A stretch of DNA of 6,050 nt, taken from contig VBQB01000241.1 of NCBI GenBank assembly GCA_005887855.1, positions 1-6,050 on the forward strand, given 5' to 3'. Of this stretch, positions 5,951 to 6,050 are shown one piece after another; position 1 is the stretch's first letter; each line of letters starts with the position of its first letter. Position numbers and translations under genes: made by a program. The notes beneath the pieces were generated by a model. That model saw only the letters and a list, made by a program, of their open reading frames with translations, was not told the origin of the DNA and did no database searches. Source of the stretch: Verrucomicrobiota bacterium (GTDB lineage Bacteria; Verrucomicrobiota; Verrucomicrobiae; Chthoniobacterales; UBA10450).

Positions 5951-6050
5951 ATGAAAATTGCCTCGTGGAACATCAATTCGTTGCGCAAACGCCAGGACCG
6001 CCTTTCTGCCTGGCTCGAGACAACGAAACCGGACGTCGTTTGCTTGCAGG
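5951..6050 (+). CDS. xth: Exodeoxyribonuclease III, N-terminal fragment
   Basis: The first 33 residues, starting MKIASWNINSLRKR and ending PDVVCLQ, match the start of the exonuclease III/AP endonuclease family (EEP fold). N7 in the SWNIN motif is a conserved active-site residue. The metal-binding Glu of the usual LQET block would be the next codon, which is cut off by the window end. The enzyme nicks DNA at abasic sites and removes 3'-blocking groups in base excision repair. No Shine-Dalgarno is visible in the AAAA-rich bases before the ATG, and the inverted REP-like pair sits directly upstream. It may be read through from the metallo-hydrolase gene, 77 bases apart. Confidence 0.88.
   Translation, partial: MKIASWNINSLRKRQDRLSAWLETTKPDVVCLQ

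Overview
The window looks like chromosomal DNA of a soil Verrucomicrobiota, most like the Spartobacteria/Chthoniobacterales (Candidatus Udaeobacter type). This is inference from memory of families, not a search. It rests on a secreted protein with YadA-head-like repeats and a peptidase S74 tail that is common in that group, a matching beta-CASP metallo-hydrolase, and GC-rich intergenic palindromes. All supported genes are on the + strand.

Layout: (1) 1-936, the 3' end of a multi-pass membrane protein with a glycine-zipper segment and a soluble tail. (2) 937-1615, about 680 bases with no convincing gene, holding one nested GC-rich hairpin and possibly a decayed coding remnant. (3) 1616-3132, a secreted repeat protein with a self-cleaving S74 chaperone tail, split across reading frames by three indels. 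(4) 3133-3340, a palindromic element followed by a good Rho-independent terminator. (5) 3341-4384, an intact M19 membrane-dipeptidase-family enzyme, the best preserved gene here. (6) 4385-4609, a composite palindromic element, a 15-base palindrome, a possible promoter and an 8-base-period repeat. (7) 4610-5873, a beta-CASP metallo-beta-lactamase-fold gene that has lost an internal segment, including the region of one metal ligand, and changes frame. (8) 5869-5944, a pair of inverted REP-like hairpins whose first GTAG supplies the stop codon of the preceding gene. (9) 5951-6050, the start of exodeoxyribonuclease III.

The genes do not form one obvious pathway. The last two are both nucleic-acid-processing types and may be co-transcribed. 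The dipeptidase is preceded by a terminator and is probably its own unit. The most interesting non-coding signal is that all three spaces after the S74, dipeptidase and metallo-hydrolase genes hold a GC-rich palindrome directly abutting GTAG/CTAC, the hallmark of REP sequences moved by RAYT (TnpA-REP) transposases. In the last pair, the two arms differ by changes that keep the stem paired.

Two of the five genes are broken. The window alone cannot say whether this is true decay or assembly/consensus error.
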